A DNA stretch of 64,000 bases from Flammeovirgaceae bacterium UBA5585 (GCA_002425185.1 DILT01000019.1:310304-374303), one strand, 5' to 3'. Shown: positions 26,151 to 35,356, counted from the stretch's first letter. Numbers and translations: made by a program. Notes: generated from the letters alone by a model not told the origin.

Positions 26151-28235
26151 TTATTTCTTCGTCACTTTAAACTCTACACGTCTATTCATTTTGCGGTGCT
26201 CTTCCGTATCATTTTTGACCAGCGGCTTTTCACTACCATAGCCTTTACCGGTAATACGGGAAGCTGCGATGCCATTTTTTACCAGGTAATCTTTTACTGC
26301 ACCTACACGCGCCTGCGAAAGTGCGATCAAACTGGTTGGATTACCAACATTATCGGTGTGCCCGCTCAGGGCTATCTCCATGGTTGTATTTTCTTTAAGA
26401 ATAGCCACCAGCCTGTCAAGTTCGGGATAGGATTCGGGCTTTAACACAGGTTTACCTTGTTCAAAAAAAACGTTATTAAGGGCAATGGCCTCTCCTACTT
26501 CAATCGGAACCAGCAATAAATCCTTTTTTAATTCCGTATAGGTGCTTATGCTGATCAGTTCCAGGTTTTCATTAACAGACAAAAACCCTTTAGCCCGGGC
26601 ATGCAACCCATAGTTTGTTCCGTACGGCAAAACCACCCGGTAATCGCCTGTTGCCGGATCGGACTTAGCCTCGCCTGCTTCTTTTCGTGTAACGATATTT
26701 TCAAAAATAATTTCTGCCTGCACGGGCTTGTTGGTTTTTGCATTCAGCACTTTGCCGAAAACCAGCACCACCGGATCGGGCTTAACCGATAGCGGCAACT
26801 TTATCCGTACAATATCGGATTTACCAAAACCACCGGCCGAAGTACAGAGATAGGCCACATCCCCGGATGCAGGCACGGTATAGTAGGCATCGAAACCAAA
26901 CGTATTAATTTCCGGGCCAAGGTTTATCGGCTTGGTCCAGTTGGTCCATGAGTCGCCAATGCGCTTGCTCATGAAAATATCCAATCCGCCATAGCCGGGG
27001 TGGCCATCGGAAGCAAAATAAAGTGTGCGGCCATCCGCTGCCAACACGGGCGAAGCTTCGTTGCCATTGGTATTTATAACCGGGCCAAGATTTATTGGGA
27101 AGCTCCATTTTCCATCACTGTCTTTAAGTGAAACAAAAACATCCTTCTCCTCACGGTCCTCCCGGTAATACAAGTTGTGTTTATTTTTTGCGGTGAACAC
27201 AATAGATTTTCCATCCGGTGATTGGGAGGCTTCAAAATATTTATGTTCATTTTCATAGTGCACGCCCAACAGACCCGCACTGCGCCACCCTGACGTGGTT
27301 CGTTCAAACAACTCAAAATCGGTTGCCGTAGCCATGAGTATGCTGTTGTTATCCTGCCCGATGGAGACAATATTATTCACACGTTCAGAATTCACCGGTG
27401 CGCCCAGGTTTTTACTTTTTGTCCACGTTATACCATCGGTGGTCGTGCTGAACCAGATATCGGAAGCATCCTGCACACCACCTGTGTTTTCTGTACTATG
27501 CTTACGCGCGAAATACATTATTTTTCCATCTACTGAAATCTTCGGAGTAACTTCATCGTATTCCGTATTCACCATTGCACCCAGGTTTTCTTTCACCAAC
27601 CCTTTTGGCATATTGGCCGGCAGGTTTATTTCCATGTCACTTTTTAAAATAAAATCATCCACCAGTAGTCGCATGTTGGTGTAGGTAACAAAACCCAGGG
27701 TTTTTCCATACCAGGGAAGAGCTTTAATGTTAAATACCTCTTCACCATTCACAAAGAATTTCATCCATCCCCTTTGTTGTTCAACCTTTAACCGGTTGGC
27801 AAGGCCGAGCGGTTTTATGTTTTCAATTTTCTTCCACTCCTTGGCATCTTTGCGGGCTTCATCGTATGTCCACACTTTGGCATAACCATTCGTTGAAATA
27901 ACAAAGGCATTTATTTTCGATTTCTCGTCATACCCCCAGATAAAACCAAAACCATTGTCTGTACTCCCTTCCGTTTGGGTAAAGCTTGCTTCAAATAGAA
28001 AATCCTTTTGTTCATCCAGTCCCGGATAGATGTACGTCATCCATCCACCGGCAGGGGTAATAATTTCATAGTGTCCGTTTTTGATTTTAATAGAGTGGCT
28101 GTCATCCGCTTCCTCATGCCAACCCAAATGGTTGTCTTTGAAGTCTTCCAGCACCAATACAGTAAGTTGCGCATGCACAACGAAACAACAACTCAACAGT
28201 AAGGCAGGAATTAAATGGCCTTTTACCATAGGCAT
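26151..28235 (-). CDS. OmpA-family protein with PD40 beta-propeller repeats
   Basis: A 694-residue exported envelope protein. After the signal peptide (ALLLSCCFVVHAQ) comes a jelly-roll-like N-domain (about 25-200; FLFEASFTQTEGS, FVNGEEVFNIKAL). PD40/WD40-like propeller repeats follow (about 220-490; ISVDGKIMYFARK, SPDGKSIVFTA, LAADGRTLYFASDG). A carboxypeptidase-regulatory-like fold (about 495-575) precedes the OmpA peptidoglycan-binding domain (about 580-692; LSGHTDNVG, RVGAVKDYLVKNGI). The OmpA part anchors it to peptidoglycan. It sits inside the kynurenine region but has no obvious link to it. The ATG at 28229 is an alternative start. Confidence 0.86.
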   Translation of the reverse strand: MPMVKGHLIPALLLSCCFVVHAQLTVLVLEDFKDNHLGWHEEADDSHSIKIKNGHYEIITPAGGWMTYIYPGLDEQKDFLFEASFTQTEGSTDNGFGFIWGYDEKSKINAFVISTNGYAKVWTYDEARKDAKEWKKIENIKPLGLANRLKVEQQRGWMKFFVNGEEVFNIKALPWYGKTLGFVTYTNMRLLVDDFILKSDMEINLPANMPKGLVKENLGAMVNTEYDEVTPKISVDGKIMYFARKHSTENTGGVQDASDIWFSTTTDGITWTKSKNLGAPVNSERVNNIVSIGQDNNSILMATATDFELFERTTSGWRSAGLLGVHYENEHKYFEASQSPDGKSIVFTAKNKHNLYYREDREEKDVFVSLKDSDGKWSFPINLGPVINTNGNEASPVLAADGRTLYFASDGHPGYGGLDIFMSKRIGDSWTNWTKPINLGPEINTFGFDAYYTVPASGDVAYLCTSAGGFGKSDIVRIKLPLSVKPDPVVLVFGKVLNAKTNKPVQAEIIFENIVTRKEAGEAKSDPATGDYRVVLPYGTNYGLHARAKGFLSVNENLELISISTYTELKKDLLLVPIEVGEAIALNNVFFEQGKPVLKPESYPELDRLVAILKENTTMEIALSGHTDNVGNPTSLIALSQARVGAVKDYLVKNGIAASRITGKGYGSEKPLVKNDTEEHRKMNRRVEFKVTKK

Positions 28236-28247
28236 AAATTAAATTTC

Positions 28248-29033
28248 TTACAACGAACCTGTTCGGCCGCCATCCACCGGAATATTTATTCCGTTAATAT
28301 AAGCCGCTGCCTGAGTGGCTAAAAAAGCAACTGCTGCTGCCACTTCACGTGCTTCACCGATGCGGCCGGCAGGAATTTCCGCAACCATTTCATTCATAAC
28401 CTCTTCAAAGGAACGTTTTGATTTTTCAGCTTTCGATTGTACCAGGGCCTCTAACCGACCGGTCATGGTGGCCCCGGGTAAAACATTATTTACGGTTATC
28501 CCAAATGGTGCCAATTCAACTGATAATGTTTTGGCCCAACTGGCAACTGCTCCCCTTATGGTGTTTGACACACCCAACCCTTTCAACGGAATTTTAACCG
28601 ATGTGGAAATAATATTTATAATCCGCCCGTATTTCTCTTTTTTCATGGATGGAACCACGGCCTGAACCAACGCCTGGTTGCACAACAAATGAGCAGCGAA
28701 TGCTTTAACAAATTCTTCCTGCCGGGCATCAATCGCCAATCCACCCGGAGGACCACCCGTGTTGTTAACTAAAACGTGAACCGTGTTTGATGATACGTAT
28801 TTTGTGATGACACGCTTCACCTCATCAACATTGGAAAAATCGGCTTTCAAAAAACCGTGTTGCTGACCACGGCCAACCGGCAGTTCAGCAAGTACGCCTA
28901 ATAATTTTTGTTCATCGCGGGCCAACAGCGTAACCGATGCACCCAATGAGGCCAGCTCAATGGCTGAAGCCTTTCCAATACCCTGTGTACTTCCGCAAAC
29001 TACTGCGTGTTTTCCGCTTAAATCAATATCCAT
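28248..29033 (-). CDS. Atypical short-chain dehydrogenase/reductase lacking the YxxxK pair
   Basis: A 261-residue Rossmann-fold SDR with the NAD(P) motif STQGIGKASA and the NNTGGPPGG turn. Where classical SDRs have the catalytic Tyr-x-x-x-Lys, this protein reads GLGVSNTIRGAV, with Asn and Arg in place of Tyr and Lys. The C-terminal VNNVLPGATMTGR and INGINIPVDGG segments are normal. A subgroup of SDRs with this replacement exists, so it is probably functional but with altered chemistry. It is divergent from the 3-hydroxyanthranilate dioxygenase gene, which suggests a role in the kynurenine pathway; no substrate can be named. Confidence 0.78.
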   Translation of the reverse strand: MDIDLSGKHAVVCGSTQGIGKASAIELASLGASVTLLARDEQKLLGVLAELPVGRGQQHGFLKADFSNVDEVKRVITKYVSSNTVHVLVNNTGGPPGGLAIDARQEEFVKAFAAHLLCNQALVQAVVPSMKKEKYGRIINIISTSVKIPLKGLGVSNTIRGAVASWAKTLSVELAPFGITVNNVLPGATMTGRLEALVQSKAEKSKRSFEEVMNEMVAEIPAGRIGEAREVAAAVAFLATQAAAYINGINIPVDGGRTGSL

Positions 29034-29119
29034 ACAGCTTGTTAAAGTGTTAGAAAACTACCTTGAAATGTTCTTAAATTAGCAATTCTTCAATTGATCA
29101 CCGACTAATTATTAAAAAT

Positions 29120-29650
29120 ATGGCCATACGCAGACCGTTTAACCTGAATCAATGGATTACCGAAAACCGATCGCTACTTAAACCGCCTGTTGGCAATAAA
29201 AATTTATATGCCGATGCTGGCGATTACATCGTCATGATCGTAGGCGGACCCAATGCCCGCAAAGACTATCACTTCAATGAAACCGAAGAATTATTTTACC
29301 AGTTAGAAGGGGACATAAACGTTCGCATTCAGGAAGACGGCAAGCCGGTGGATATCCCAGTTAAACAAGGCGAGATGTTTTTATTGCCCGCACGTGTACC
29401 GCATCGGCCTGAACGCCCCGCCAATTCGGTAGGACTTGTAATTGAATGCAAGCGACCGGAAGAAAACATACTGGATGGGTTGCAATGGTACTGTGATAAA
29501 TGCAATAACAAGTTGCATGAATACCGCTTTCACCTGGATAATATTGAGAAGGATTTCTTGCCACGCTTCCGCGAATTCTACGGTTCACAGGAATTGCGTA
29601 CGTGTAAGAAATGTGGTACTGTAATGGAGGCTGATCAACGCTTCGTATAA
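29120..29650 (+). CDS. nbaC: 3-hydroxyanthranilate 3,4-dioxygenase
   Basis: A 176-residue cupin dioxygenase that opens the ring of 3-hydroxyanthranilate to 2-amino-3-carboxymuconate semialdehyde. The iron ligands lie in YHFNETEELFYQLEGD (His, Glu) and PARVPHRPERP (His). The C-terminus has two CxxC pairs, WYCDKCNN and RTCKKCGT, forming the rubredoxin-like site of bacterial enzymes. Only 4 bases separate it from the DinB-like gene, followed by kynU and kmo, so the four form a probable operon. The product can lead to quinolinate and NAD or to further breakdown. Confidence 0.93.
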   Translation: MAIRRPFNLNQWITENRSLLKPPVGNKNLYADAGDYIVMIVGGPNARKDYHFNETEELFYQLEGDINVRIQEDGKPVDIPVKQGEMFLLPARVPHRPERPANSVGLVIECKRPEENILDGLQWYCDKCNNKLHEYRFHLDNIEKDFLPRFREFYGSQELRTCKKCGTVMEADQRFV

Positions 29651-29654
29651 TTAC

Positions 29655-30209
29655 ATGAACAAAACGCAAATCACTGTTTTGCTTACGCAGAAGCATAATG
29701 CCTTTATGGAAGAAATCAAACACTTGTCGGATAACGATTTCATAGTAGCCCCATCCGGTAAATGGTCAGCCGGTCAGCAGCTTGATCACATTGTCCGGAG
29801 TGCCGGTCCGGTGAACCTTGCCTTTTCCCTTCCCGGATTTTTTTTGACCCTTGCTTTTGGAAAAGCCAACCGGCCATCCAGGACGTATGATGGAGTAGTT
29901 GAAAAATATCAAGCCAAGTTGGCGCTGGGTGGCAAAGCACCAAGTCAGTTTATTCCGAAGCGTGTGTCTGTAAACCAACGCAATCAACTCATAAAGAAAT
30001 TGGAACGCATTGTTCAATCCCTGACCAGGCGAGCTGAAAAATATACGGAAGCTCAACTCGACAATCTGCTCCTCCCCCATCCCTTGCTTGGTAAGCTTAC
30101 CTTTCGTGAGATGTTGTATTTCACCGCGTACCATGTTGAACATCATCATAAACAGGTTATAGCCAACCTGAAGGAAACGACTAAATCGCAACGTGTTCAT
30201 CCACTATGA
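29655..30209 (+). CDS. DinB-like (DUF1569/DinB_2 type) four-helix protein
   Basis: A 184-residue protein of the DinB/YfiT-like fold. The N-terminal part has SGKWSAGQQLDHIV and the C-terminal part YFTAYHVEHHHKQV, giving the three conserved histidines that usually bind a metal. Members act as thiol-dependent transferases or have no known role. It lies inside the kynurenine operon, 4 bases after the dioxygenase and overlapping the kynU start by 4 bases (ATGA). This tight coupling suggests it works in the same process, but I know of no established role for it there. Confidence 0.8.
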   Translation: MNKTQITVLLTQKHNAFMEEIKHLSDNDFIVAPSGKWSAGQQLDHIVRSAGPVNLAFSLPGFFLTLAFGKANRPSRTYDGVVEKYQAKLALGGKAPSQFIPKRVSVNQRNQLIKKLERIVQSLTRRAEKYTEAQLDNLLLPHPLLGKLTFREMLYFTAYHVEHHHKQVIANLKETTKSQRVHPL

Positions 30210-31471
30210 AATTCGAAAACTCGCTAAGCTTTGCAAAAAGGCTCGATAAAGCTGATGCATTGAAATCGTTTCGCAAGCATTTTGAAATGCCAATGGTTAA
30301 CGGAAAGAAATGCATTTATTTCACCGGCAATTCCCTTGGGCTTCAGCCCACATCAACCAAAAAGTTTGTAAACGAAGAACTTCAGGATTGGGCAAAACTC
30401 GGTGTGGAGGGCCACCTGCATTCGCGCAGGCCGTGGCTGTACTATCATAAATTCACCAAAAAAGCATTAGCCGAAATTGTCGGGGCAAAACCCATAGAAG
30501 TTGTAGCGATGAACCAGCTTACGGTGAACCTTCATTTAATGATGGTCTCTTTCTACCGGCCAACGAAAGAGCGCTTTAAGATTATTACAGAGGCGGGTGC
30601 CTTCTCATCAGATCAATATGCCTTTGAGTCGCAATTAAAATGGCATCATCAAAATACCGATGAAGCGCTGATTGAACTAAAACCGCGGGCAGGCGAATAT
30701 GCACTGCGTACCGAAGACATCCTTCAGGCCATTAAATCCCATGCAGCGCAACTTGCCCTCGTTATTTTTGGAGGCGTGCAATATTATACAGGGCAATTTT
30801 TCAACATCAAAAAAATAACAGAAGCCGGTCATCAGGCTGGTGCGTATGTGGGGTTTGACCTTGCTCATGCTGTCGGAAATGTTCCGTTAACCTTACACCA
30901 CGATGGGGTAGACTTTGCCGTGTGGTGCAGTTACAAATACCTGAACTCCGGGCCTGGTGGTATTGCCGGGGCATTTGTGCATGAGCGTCATGCACAAAAT
31001 TTTGAACTGCCTAGATTTTCAGGTTGGTGGGGGCACTACGAGAAAGAACGCTTTCAAATGAAAAAGGGATTTATACCCATGCCCGGAGTTGACGGCTGGC
31101 AGCTCTCCAACTTCCCGGTGCTATCGGGCGCAGCCCATTTAGCATCACTGGAAATTTTTCAACAGGCCGGAATCAAAAACCTGCGAAAGAAAAGTTTGTT
31201 GCTCACCGGCTATCTTGAGTTCCTTCTTAAAGAAATTGACGCTGAACAAAAATTCTTTACCCTGCTCACACCATCAAACCCTAATGAACGTGGGTGCCAG
31301 CTATCCATCTACATGAAGCAAAAAGGTAAAAAGGTTTTCAGCGCGTTAAGCAAAGCCGGTGTTATTGCCGATTGGCGCGAACCCAATGTAATACGCGTGG
31401 CGCCAGTACCGCTTTACAATACCTTTGAAGAAGTATTTCGATTTGCCGAAATTTTCAGGAAAGCGATTTAA
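30206..31471 (+). CDS. kynU: Kynureninase
   Basis: A 421-residue PLP enzyme cleaving kynurenine or 3-hydroxykynurenine to (3-hydroxy)anthranilate and alanine. Family segments include YFTGNSLGLQP near residue 40, VGFDLAHAVGNVPL in the cofactor region and CSYKYLNSGPGG with the PLP lysine, followed by FSGWWGHYEKERF. Length matches bacterial kynureninases. The ATG overlaps the stop of the DinB-like gene. With kmo downstream and the dioxygenase upstream, hydroxykynurenine is the likely substrate. Confidence 0.95.
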   Translation: MKFENSLSFAKRLDKADALKSFRKHFEMPMVNGKKCIYFTGNSLGLQPTSTKKFVNEELQDWAKLGVEGHLHSRRPWLYYHKFTKKALAEIVGAKPIEVVAMNQLTVNLHLMMVSFYRPTKERFKIITEAGAFSSDQYAFESQLKWHHQNTDEALIELKPRAGEYALRTEDILQAIKSHAAQLALVIFGGVQYYTGQFFNIKKITEAGHQAGAYVGFDLAHAVGNVPLTLHHDGVDFAVWCSYKYLNSGPGGIAGAFVHERHAQNFELPRFSGWWGHYEKERFQMKKGFIPMPGVDGWQLSNFPVLSGAAHLASLEIFQQAGIKNLRKKSLLLTGYLEFLLKEIDAEQKFFTLLTPSNPNERGCQLSIYMKQKGKKVFSALSKAGVIADWREPNVIRVAPVPLYNTFEEVFRFAEIFRKAI

Positions 31472-31486
31472 GGTTTACCCAATTCA

Positions 31487-31506
31487 CTGATAATTATCAG
31501 ATTTTT
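31487..31506 (+). terminator. Short palindrome and T-run after kynU
   Basis: CTGATAATTATCAG (31487-31500) is a perfect 14-base palindrome followed by ATTTTTTA. It could be a weak terminator of the kynU transcript or a regulator-binding site before kmo. The stem is only 5 bp if it folds with a 4-base loop, so this is uncertain. Confidence 0.35.
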
Positions 31507-31547
31507 TATCGCTTTGAAAAGCTATATTCCGCAATGATTTAAGTAAG

Positions 31548-32879
31548 ATGAAAGAAACCAAGCACATCGCCATTGTTGGAGCCGGACTGGTTGGCTCGTT
31601 ACTTTCCATTTACCTGGCAAAACGCGGATACAGGGTTTCTGTATATGAACGTAGGTTGGATATGCGCAAGCACCTGATTGAAGGTGGCCGCTCTATTAAC
31701 CTGGCGTTAAGTAACCGCGGCATTCGCGCCCTTGAAGCCGTTGGGCTGGCCGAAGTACTCCGGCAAAACGCCATACCCATGCACGGGCGCATGATCCACG
31801 ATGAAACCGGCAACCTCAACTTTCAGCCCTATGGAAAAACCGGCCAGTTTATCAACTCGGTTTCAAGGGGTGGATTAAACATGGTGCTGATGACCGAAGC
31901 CGAAAAACACGGGGTGGAATTTTTCTTTGAACACCGATGCCTCGGGGTTGATTTTGCCAAAACAGAATTAACGCTTCAGGAATATGAAGCGGTGAAACAC
32001 AAATCATTCGATTTGATTATCGGGTCTGATGGGGCCTTTTCAGCTGTGCGGGGTGCCATGCAATTCACCGATCGTTTTGAATATCATCAAACTTATATTG
32101 AGCACGGTTACAAAGAACTGCGCATACCCGCCAGCGATAGTGGAGATTACCTGTTAGAGCCGAATGCCTTACACATCTGGCCACGCGAAAGTTATATGCT
32201 TATCGCCCTCCCTAACCCCGACAGAACATTTACCTGCACATTATTCTTACCATTTGAAGGCCCCTCCTCTTTCGAACAGCTCAATTCAAAAGAAGCCATC
32301 CAGGATTTTTTCGAAAAGAACTTTGCTGATGCGGTGCCCATGATGCCAACACTACAGGAAGATTTCAGGGACAACGCCACGGCATCATTGGTCACCATCC
32401 GCTGTTATCCCTGGGTTCGAAATAAAACCCTGCTCATCGGAGATGCTTCGCACGGTATCGTGCCTTTCTTCGGCCAGGGCATGAATGCCGGCTTTGAAGA
32501 TTGCCGAGTATTAAATGAATTGCTGGATAAGCATGATGATAAATGGAAAAAAGTACTGCCCGAATTTCAGGAACTGCGCAAGCCCGATGCTGATGCCATA
32601 GCGCAACTGGCACTCGATAATTTTATTGAGATGCGCGACCTGGTAGCCGATGAGGACTTTATCCTGCGAAAGAAAATTGAAGCCCGTTTACACGAGCGCT
32701 TTCCCGACAAATGGATTCCGCTTTACACCATGGTCACGTTCCGCGATGACTTACGGTATTCGTACGCATTAGAAACCGGAAGAAAACAAAAAGCCATTAT
32801 GGATGAGGTACTGCGCAGACCCGGTATTGTCAAAAACTGGGAGACCATAAACCTGGAGGAAATAGTCAATAAACTTTAG
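31548..32879 (+). CDS. kmo: Kynurenine 3-monooxygenase
   Basis: A 443-residue FAD-dependent hydroxylase making 3-hydroxykynurenine. The FAD motif VGAGLVGSLLSIYLAKRG is at about residues 9-26. The substrate/FAD region GGRSINLALSNRGIRALE and the DG motif IGSDGAFSAVRGAM are typical, and the second FAD motif is LLIGDASHGIVPFFGQGMNA. Eukaryotic enzymes carry a C-terminal membrane anchor; none is seen here. It is separated from kynU by 76 bases that contain a palindrome, so it may have its own control. Confidence 0.95.
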   Translation: MKETKHIAIVGAGLVGSLLSIYLAKRGYRVSVYERRLDMRKHLIEGGRSINLALSNRGIRALEAVGLAEVLRQNAIPMHGRMIHDETGNLNFQPYGKTGQFINSVSRGGLNMVLMTEAEKHGVEFFFEHRCLGVDFAKTELTLQEYEAVKHKSFDLIIGSDGAFSAVRGAMQFTDRFEYHQTYIEHGYKELRIPASDSGDYLLEPNALHIWPRESYMLIALPNPDRTFTCTLFLPFEGPSSFEQLNSKEAIQDFFEKNFADAVPMMPTLQEDFRDNATASLVTIRCYPWVRNKTLLIGDASHGIVPFFGQGMNAGFEDCRVLNELLDKHDDKWKKVLPEFQELRKPDADAIAQLALDNFIEMRDLVADEDFILRKKIEARLHERFPDKWIPLYTMVTFRDDLRYSYALETGRKQKAIMDEVLRRPGIVKNWETINLEEIVNKL

Positions 32880-32933
32880 TCGCCCCAGTCACGCTAACGC
32901 CAAACCAAACTTTGTCAACCTGCATTTGTGATT

Positions 32934-32955
32934 CCCCTCTCCTGCAGGAGAGGGG
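32934..32955. repeat. Perfect 22-base intergenic palindrome
   Basis: The bases form a perfect palindrome with half-site CCCCTCTCCTG, followed by TTAGGGGTGAGG. I recognise this as a dispersed palindromic repeat type found between genes in many Bacteroidota genomes. It lies between the converging kmo and mltF-like genes, where it may also act as a terminator in both directions. Confidence 0.6.
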
Positions 32956-32970
32956 TTAGGGGTGAGGTTT

Positions 32971-34401
32971 TCATGCCGTAATCAAAAGTTTATACTCCTC
33001 GTAGCGGCTTAAAATTGCTTTGATATAGTTCACCGGCTCTTCGCATTTACAGTAACCTGCCATTACCACCGGGTCGCGATAATACTTTGAATCTGATTTT
33101 TTTAATAAGTACGACTCCACTATAGCCCATGAGGTTGGATCTTCACCATACTTCTCGGCAAGTTTTCGTGCATCAATAATGTGCGTTAAGCCAGCGTTAT
33201 ACGAGGCCAGTACAAACTTCAACCGCTCGTCCTGATCTTGAATATCTTTCGACCAGTATTTATCCAAATGTTTTAAAAAACGTACGCCTCCACGGAGGCT
33301 TTGCCGGGGATTGTCCGGATCATTGACACCAAATCGCTTGGCTGTTTCAGGCATAAGCTGCATCAATCCTTTTGCCCCGGCCCACGATTCACCCTGCGGA
33401 TCAAAACGTGACTCCTGATAGATAACAGCAGCCAGCAACCGCCAATCCCAGCCAAGTTCATTTGCACCTTCTTTTATCAACTCATCAAATGGTGAAATCT
33501 TATTTCCGGCCAACGAAGAGTAGTCACTGGTAAGCCGTATGATGGACGTTCGCGGGCTATTAAAATACCGGTTAAAAATAACCATGAAGGTTGGCTCCTT
33601 CTTCACCATCGCGAGCCATTCGTTTACTGCTCCTTCCAGCCCAGGCGAATTTTTTCGCACCGCCCAGGCAATGGTTTGCGGCAGGCTTATTATGGTTTCA
33701 ACATCCAGGTTATTGTAATACGCGGCATTAACACGGGCAATAATGTTATCGGTAACGGTATACTCAATTTCGCCCATGGCCACTGCGCGAATAAGGTTTT
33801 CGGTTTCAGCATTCGTACTATCCTGATTGATAATGATCTCCCCGCCTACTTCTTCGGATAAGTGCTTTAACCGTTGCGCAAAACTAGAGCCCGGCATAAC
33901 GTAAATCTCTTTGCCAATAAGCTGAGCTGGTTTTCGAATAAGCTGAGCATTGATCTGATCCCGCGTTAACTGTCGCCAGTTCTCGGGTTTGCGTTGCACC
34001 AGCACCTGGTACGAATCAAATTGTGGATGAGTAAAGCTTACTTTGTTGGTTCGCTCTTTTGTTACCGTAAGCGGAAAAGCAAGAATATCCCCTTCGCCTT
34101 TATTCAATTGTTCGATGGCTCGTTCAATCCCAGACGTTACCCGTATGCGCAGGTCAACCTGTAAATGATCGGCCAGTAATTTTAACAACTCGTACTCGTA
34201 GCCCATCGAGCGGCCTTTGTAAATAAAATAGCTGAACGAGTTATTATCTACCAACGCGTTAATGAACCCGCGCTCCTTAATCTCGTTCAGATCAATCGCT
34301 ACCAGTGGTTCACTTTCCGGTTGGTGCCGGGCAAAGGGGTTGCAGGAAAGAAGTGCCCCTATGAAAACAAGGGAAAAAACAAGTTTTTTGGAGCGCTGCA
34401 T
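32971..34401 (-). CDS. mltF: MltF-like membrane-bound lytic murein transglycosylase
   Basis: A 476-residue lipoprotein (FIGALLSC, lipidated cysteine near residue 20). It has two domains: a family 3 periplasmic solute-binding-like domain (about 38-275) and a lytic transglycosylase domain (about 295-450). The latter has the catalytic glutamate in VIYQESRFDPQ, then AKGLMQLMPETAKRFG and ASYNAGLTHI. MltF cleaves peptidoglycan glycan strands, and its solute-binding part is thought to modulate activity by sensing muropeptides. It is preceded by a terminator for the upstream gene, so it is transcribed separately. Confidence 0.88.
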   Translation of the reverse strand: MQRSKKLVFSLVFIGALLSCNPFARHQPESEPLVAIDLNEIKERGFINALVDNNSFSYFIYKGRSMGYEYELLKLLADHLQVDLRIRVTSGIERAIEQLNKGEGDILAFPLTVTKERTNKVSFTHPQFDSYQVLVQRKPENWRQLTRDQINAQLIRKPAQLIGKEIYVMPGSSFAQRLKHLSEEVGGEIIINQDSTNAETENLIRAVAMGEIEYTVTDNIIARVNAAYYNNLDVETIISLPQTIAWAVRKNSPGLEGAVNEWLAMVKKEPTFMVIFNRYFNSPRTSIIRLTSDYSSLAGNKISPFDELIKEGANELGWDWRLLAAVIYQESRFDPQGESWAGAKGLMQLMPETAKRFGVNDPDNPRQSLRGGVRFLKHLDKYWSKDIQDQDERLKFVLASYNAGLTHIIDARKLAEKYGEDPTSWAIVESYLLKKSDSKYYRDPVVMAGYCKCEEPVNYIKAILSRYEEYKLLITA

Positions 34402-34435
34402 AGCTCATTGAAAGTAAGCATAATGGGGCTAAAAT

Positions 34436-34461
34436 AAAAGAGGCCCCGAAGGGCCTCTTTT
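34436..34461 (-). terminator. Terminator after the DUF4397 gene
   Basis: AAAAGAGGCCC (34436-34446) pairs with GGGCCTCTTTT (34451-34461) around a 4-base CGAA loop, an 11-bp stem. On the minus strand it follows the DUF4397 stop codon by 16 bases and ends in a T-run. Confidence 0.85.
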
Positions 34462-34477
34462 AAAATGCTTATTTCGA

Positions 34478-35356
34478 CTACCGGTGAGTAATTACATAAA
34501 GTTGATAAGATTGTTCTTCCGGAACATTACTTCCGATTAACGCTATTGTATATACTTTCCCTGCAACCAGCTTAATAGAAATATCATCCAAAATAATATT
34601 GCCATTAGTTGACTGAACCACGTCAAGCAAATAGTCATTTCCTCCTGCACCAACAGCGGGAACAGTAAAAGCTGTAAATGTTGTTGTGGTAGCTGCATAA
34701 GCTCTGGTGTTAGCTGCTGAAGCAGGAAACGTTGCGGCAGGGGCAAGGAAAAATCCTCCACCAGGTGCAGCAGTAATTGGACTTGCGGCATCTATTTTTA
34801 GTGAAATACCAGCAAGTGTCGTAGTTGTAGGTGCATCAGCAGGTGTTGGAGTTACCAAGCCAAAATTAAAAAAACGTACATGAGCTGTATTTGGTGTTCC
34901 TACAGGTAGCGCTGGTAACGACTCATTTGATAACTCGATTAATCGAAGGCGATCCGCCCTTGAGGAACTAGTAATTCCTGCTCTACCTATTGCAAAAAAT
35001 GAATGATTAGTATTCCCATTCAAAAAAGGACGAGTGCTAAGAACAGATGTAGTTCCAGAAACAACTCTTATTTGACGGGAACCAGCCGGAACGGCACTTG
35101 AATAGACTCCTGCTGCAGGAAATTTTTGCCCAAACGAAATAGAGGATCCATCTACCGCACTATTATCAACTGACAAAGTAACTGCACCAGCATTTGGCGA
35201 TGCATGAATTGCCATAATATTTGCATTCGGAAAACCTGCAGGTTTGCCAGTTACCGGGTTAAGTGTAGACGCTGGTGTTGGTGTTGGGTATTCCGGGTCA
35301 CATGAGATTACTGCAAATGCCAGTAATATCATTGAATATATTATTCTTTGTTTCAT
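34478..35356 (-). CDS. DUF4397-domain lipoprotein
   Basis: A 292-residue exported lipoprotein (AFAVISCDPEYPTPTP, lipidated cysteine near residue 19) with a proline/threonine-rich tether. The DUF4397 domain spans about residues 45-160: IMAIHASPNAGAVTLSVD, then YSSAVPAGSRQIRV. A second, similar half follows to the end. Function is unknown; proteins of this family are secreted or surface-exposed. It lies 8 bases after the TonB-dependent receptor gene on the same strand and is followed by a terminator. The pair is likely an outer-membrane unit, but it lacks the SusD-type partner. Confidence 0.82.
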   Translation of the reverse strand: MKQRIIYSMILLAFAVISCDPEYPTPTPASTLNPVTGKPAGFPNANIMAIHASPNAGAVTLSVDNSAVDGSSISFGQKFPAAGVYSSAVPAGSRQIRVVSGTTSVLSTRPFLNGNTNHSFFAIGRAGITSSSRADRLRLIELSNESLPALPVGTPNTAHVRFFNFGLVTPTPADAPTTTTLAGISLKIDAASPITAAPGGGFFLAPAATFPASAANTRAYAATTTTFTAFTVPAVGAGGNDYLLDVVQSTNGNIILDDISIKLVAGKVYTIALIGSNVPEEQSYQLYVITHR

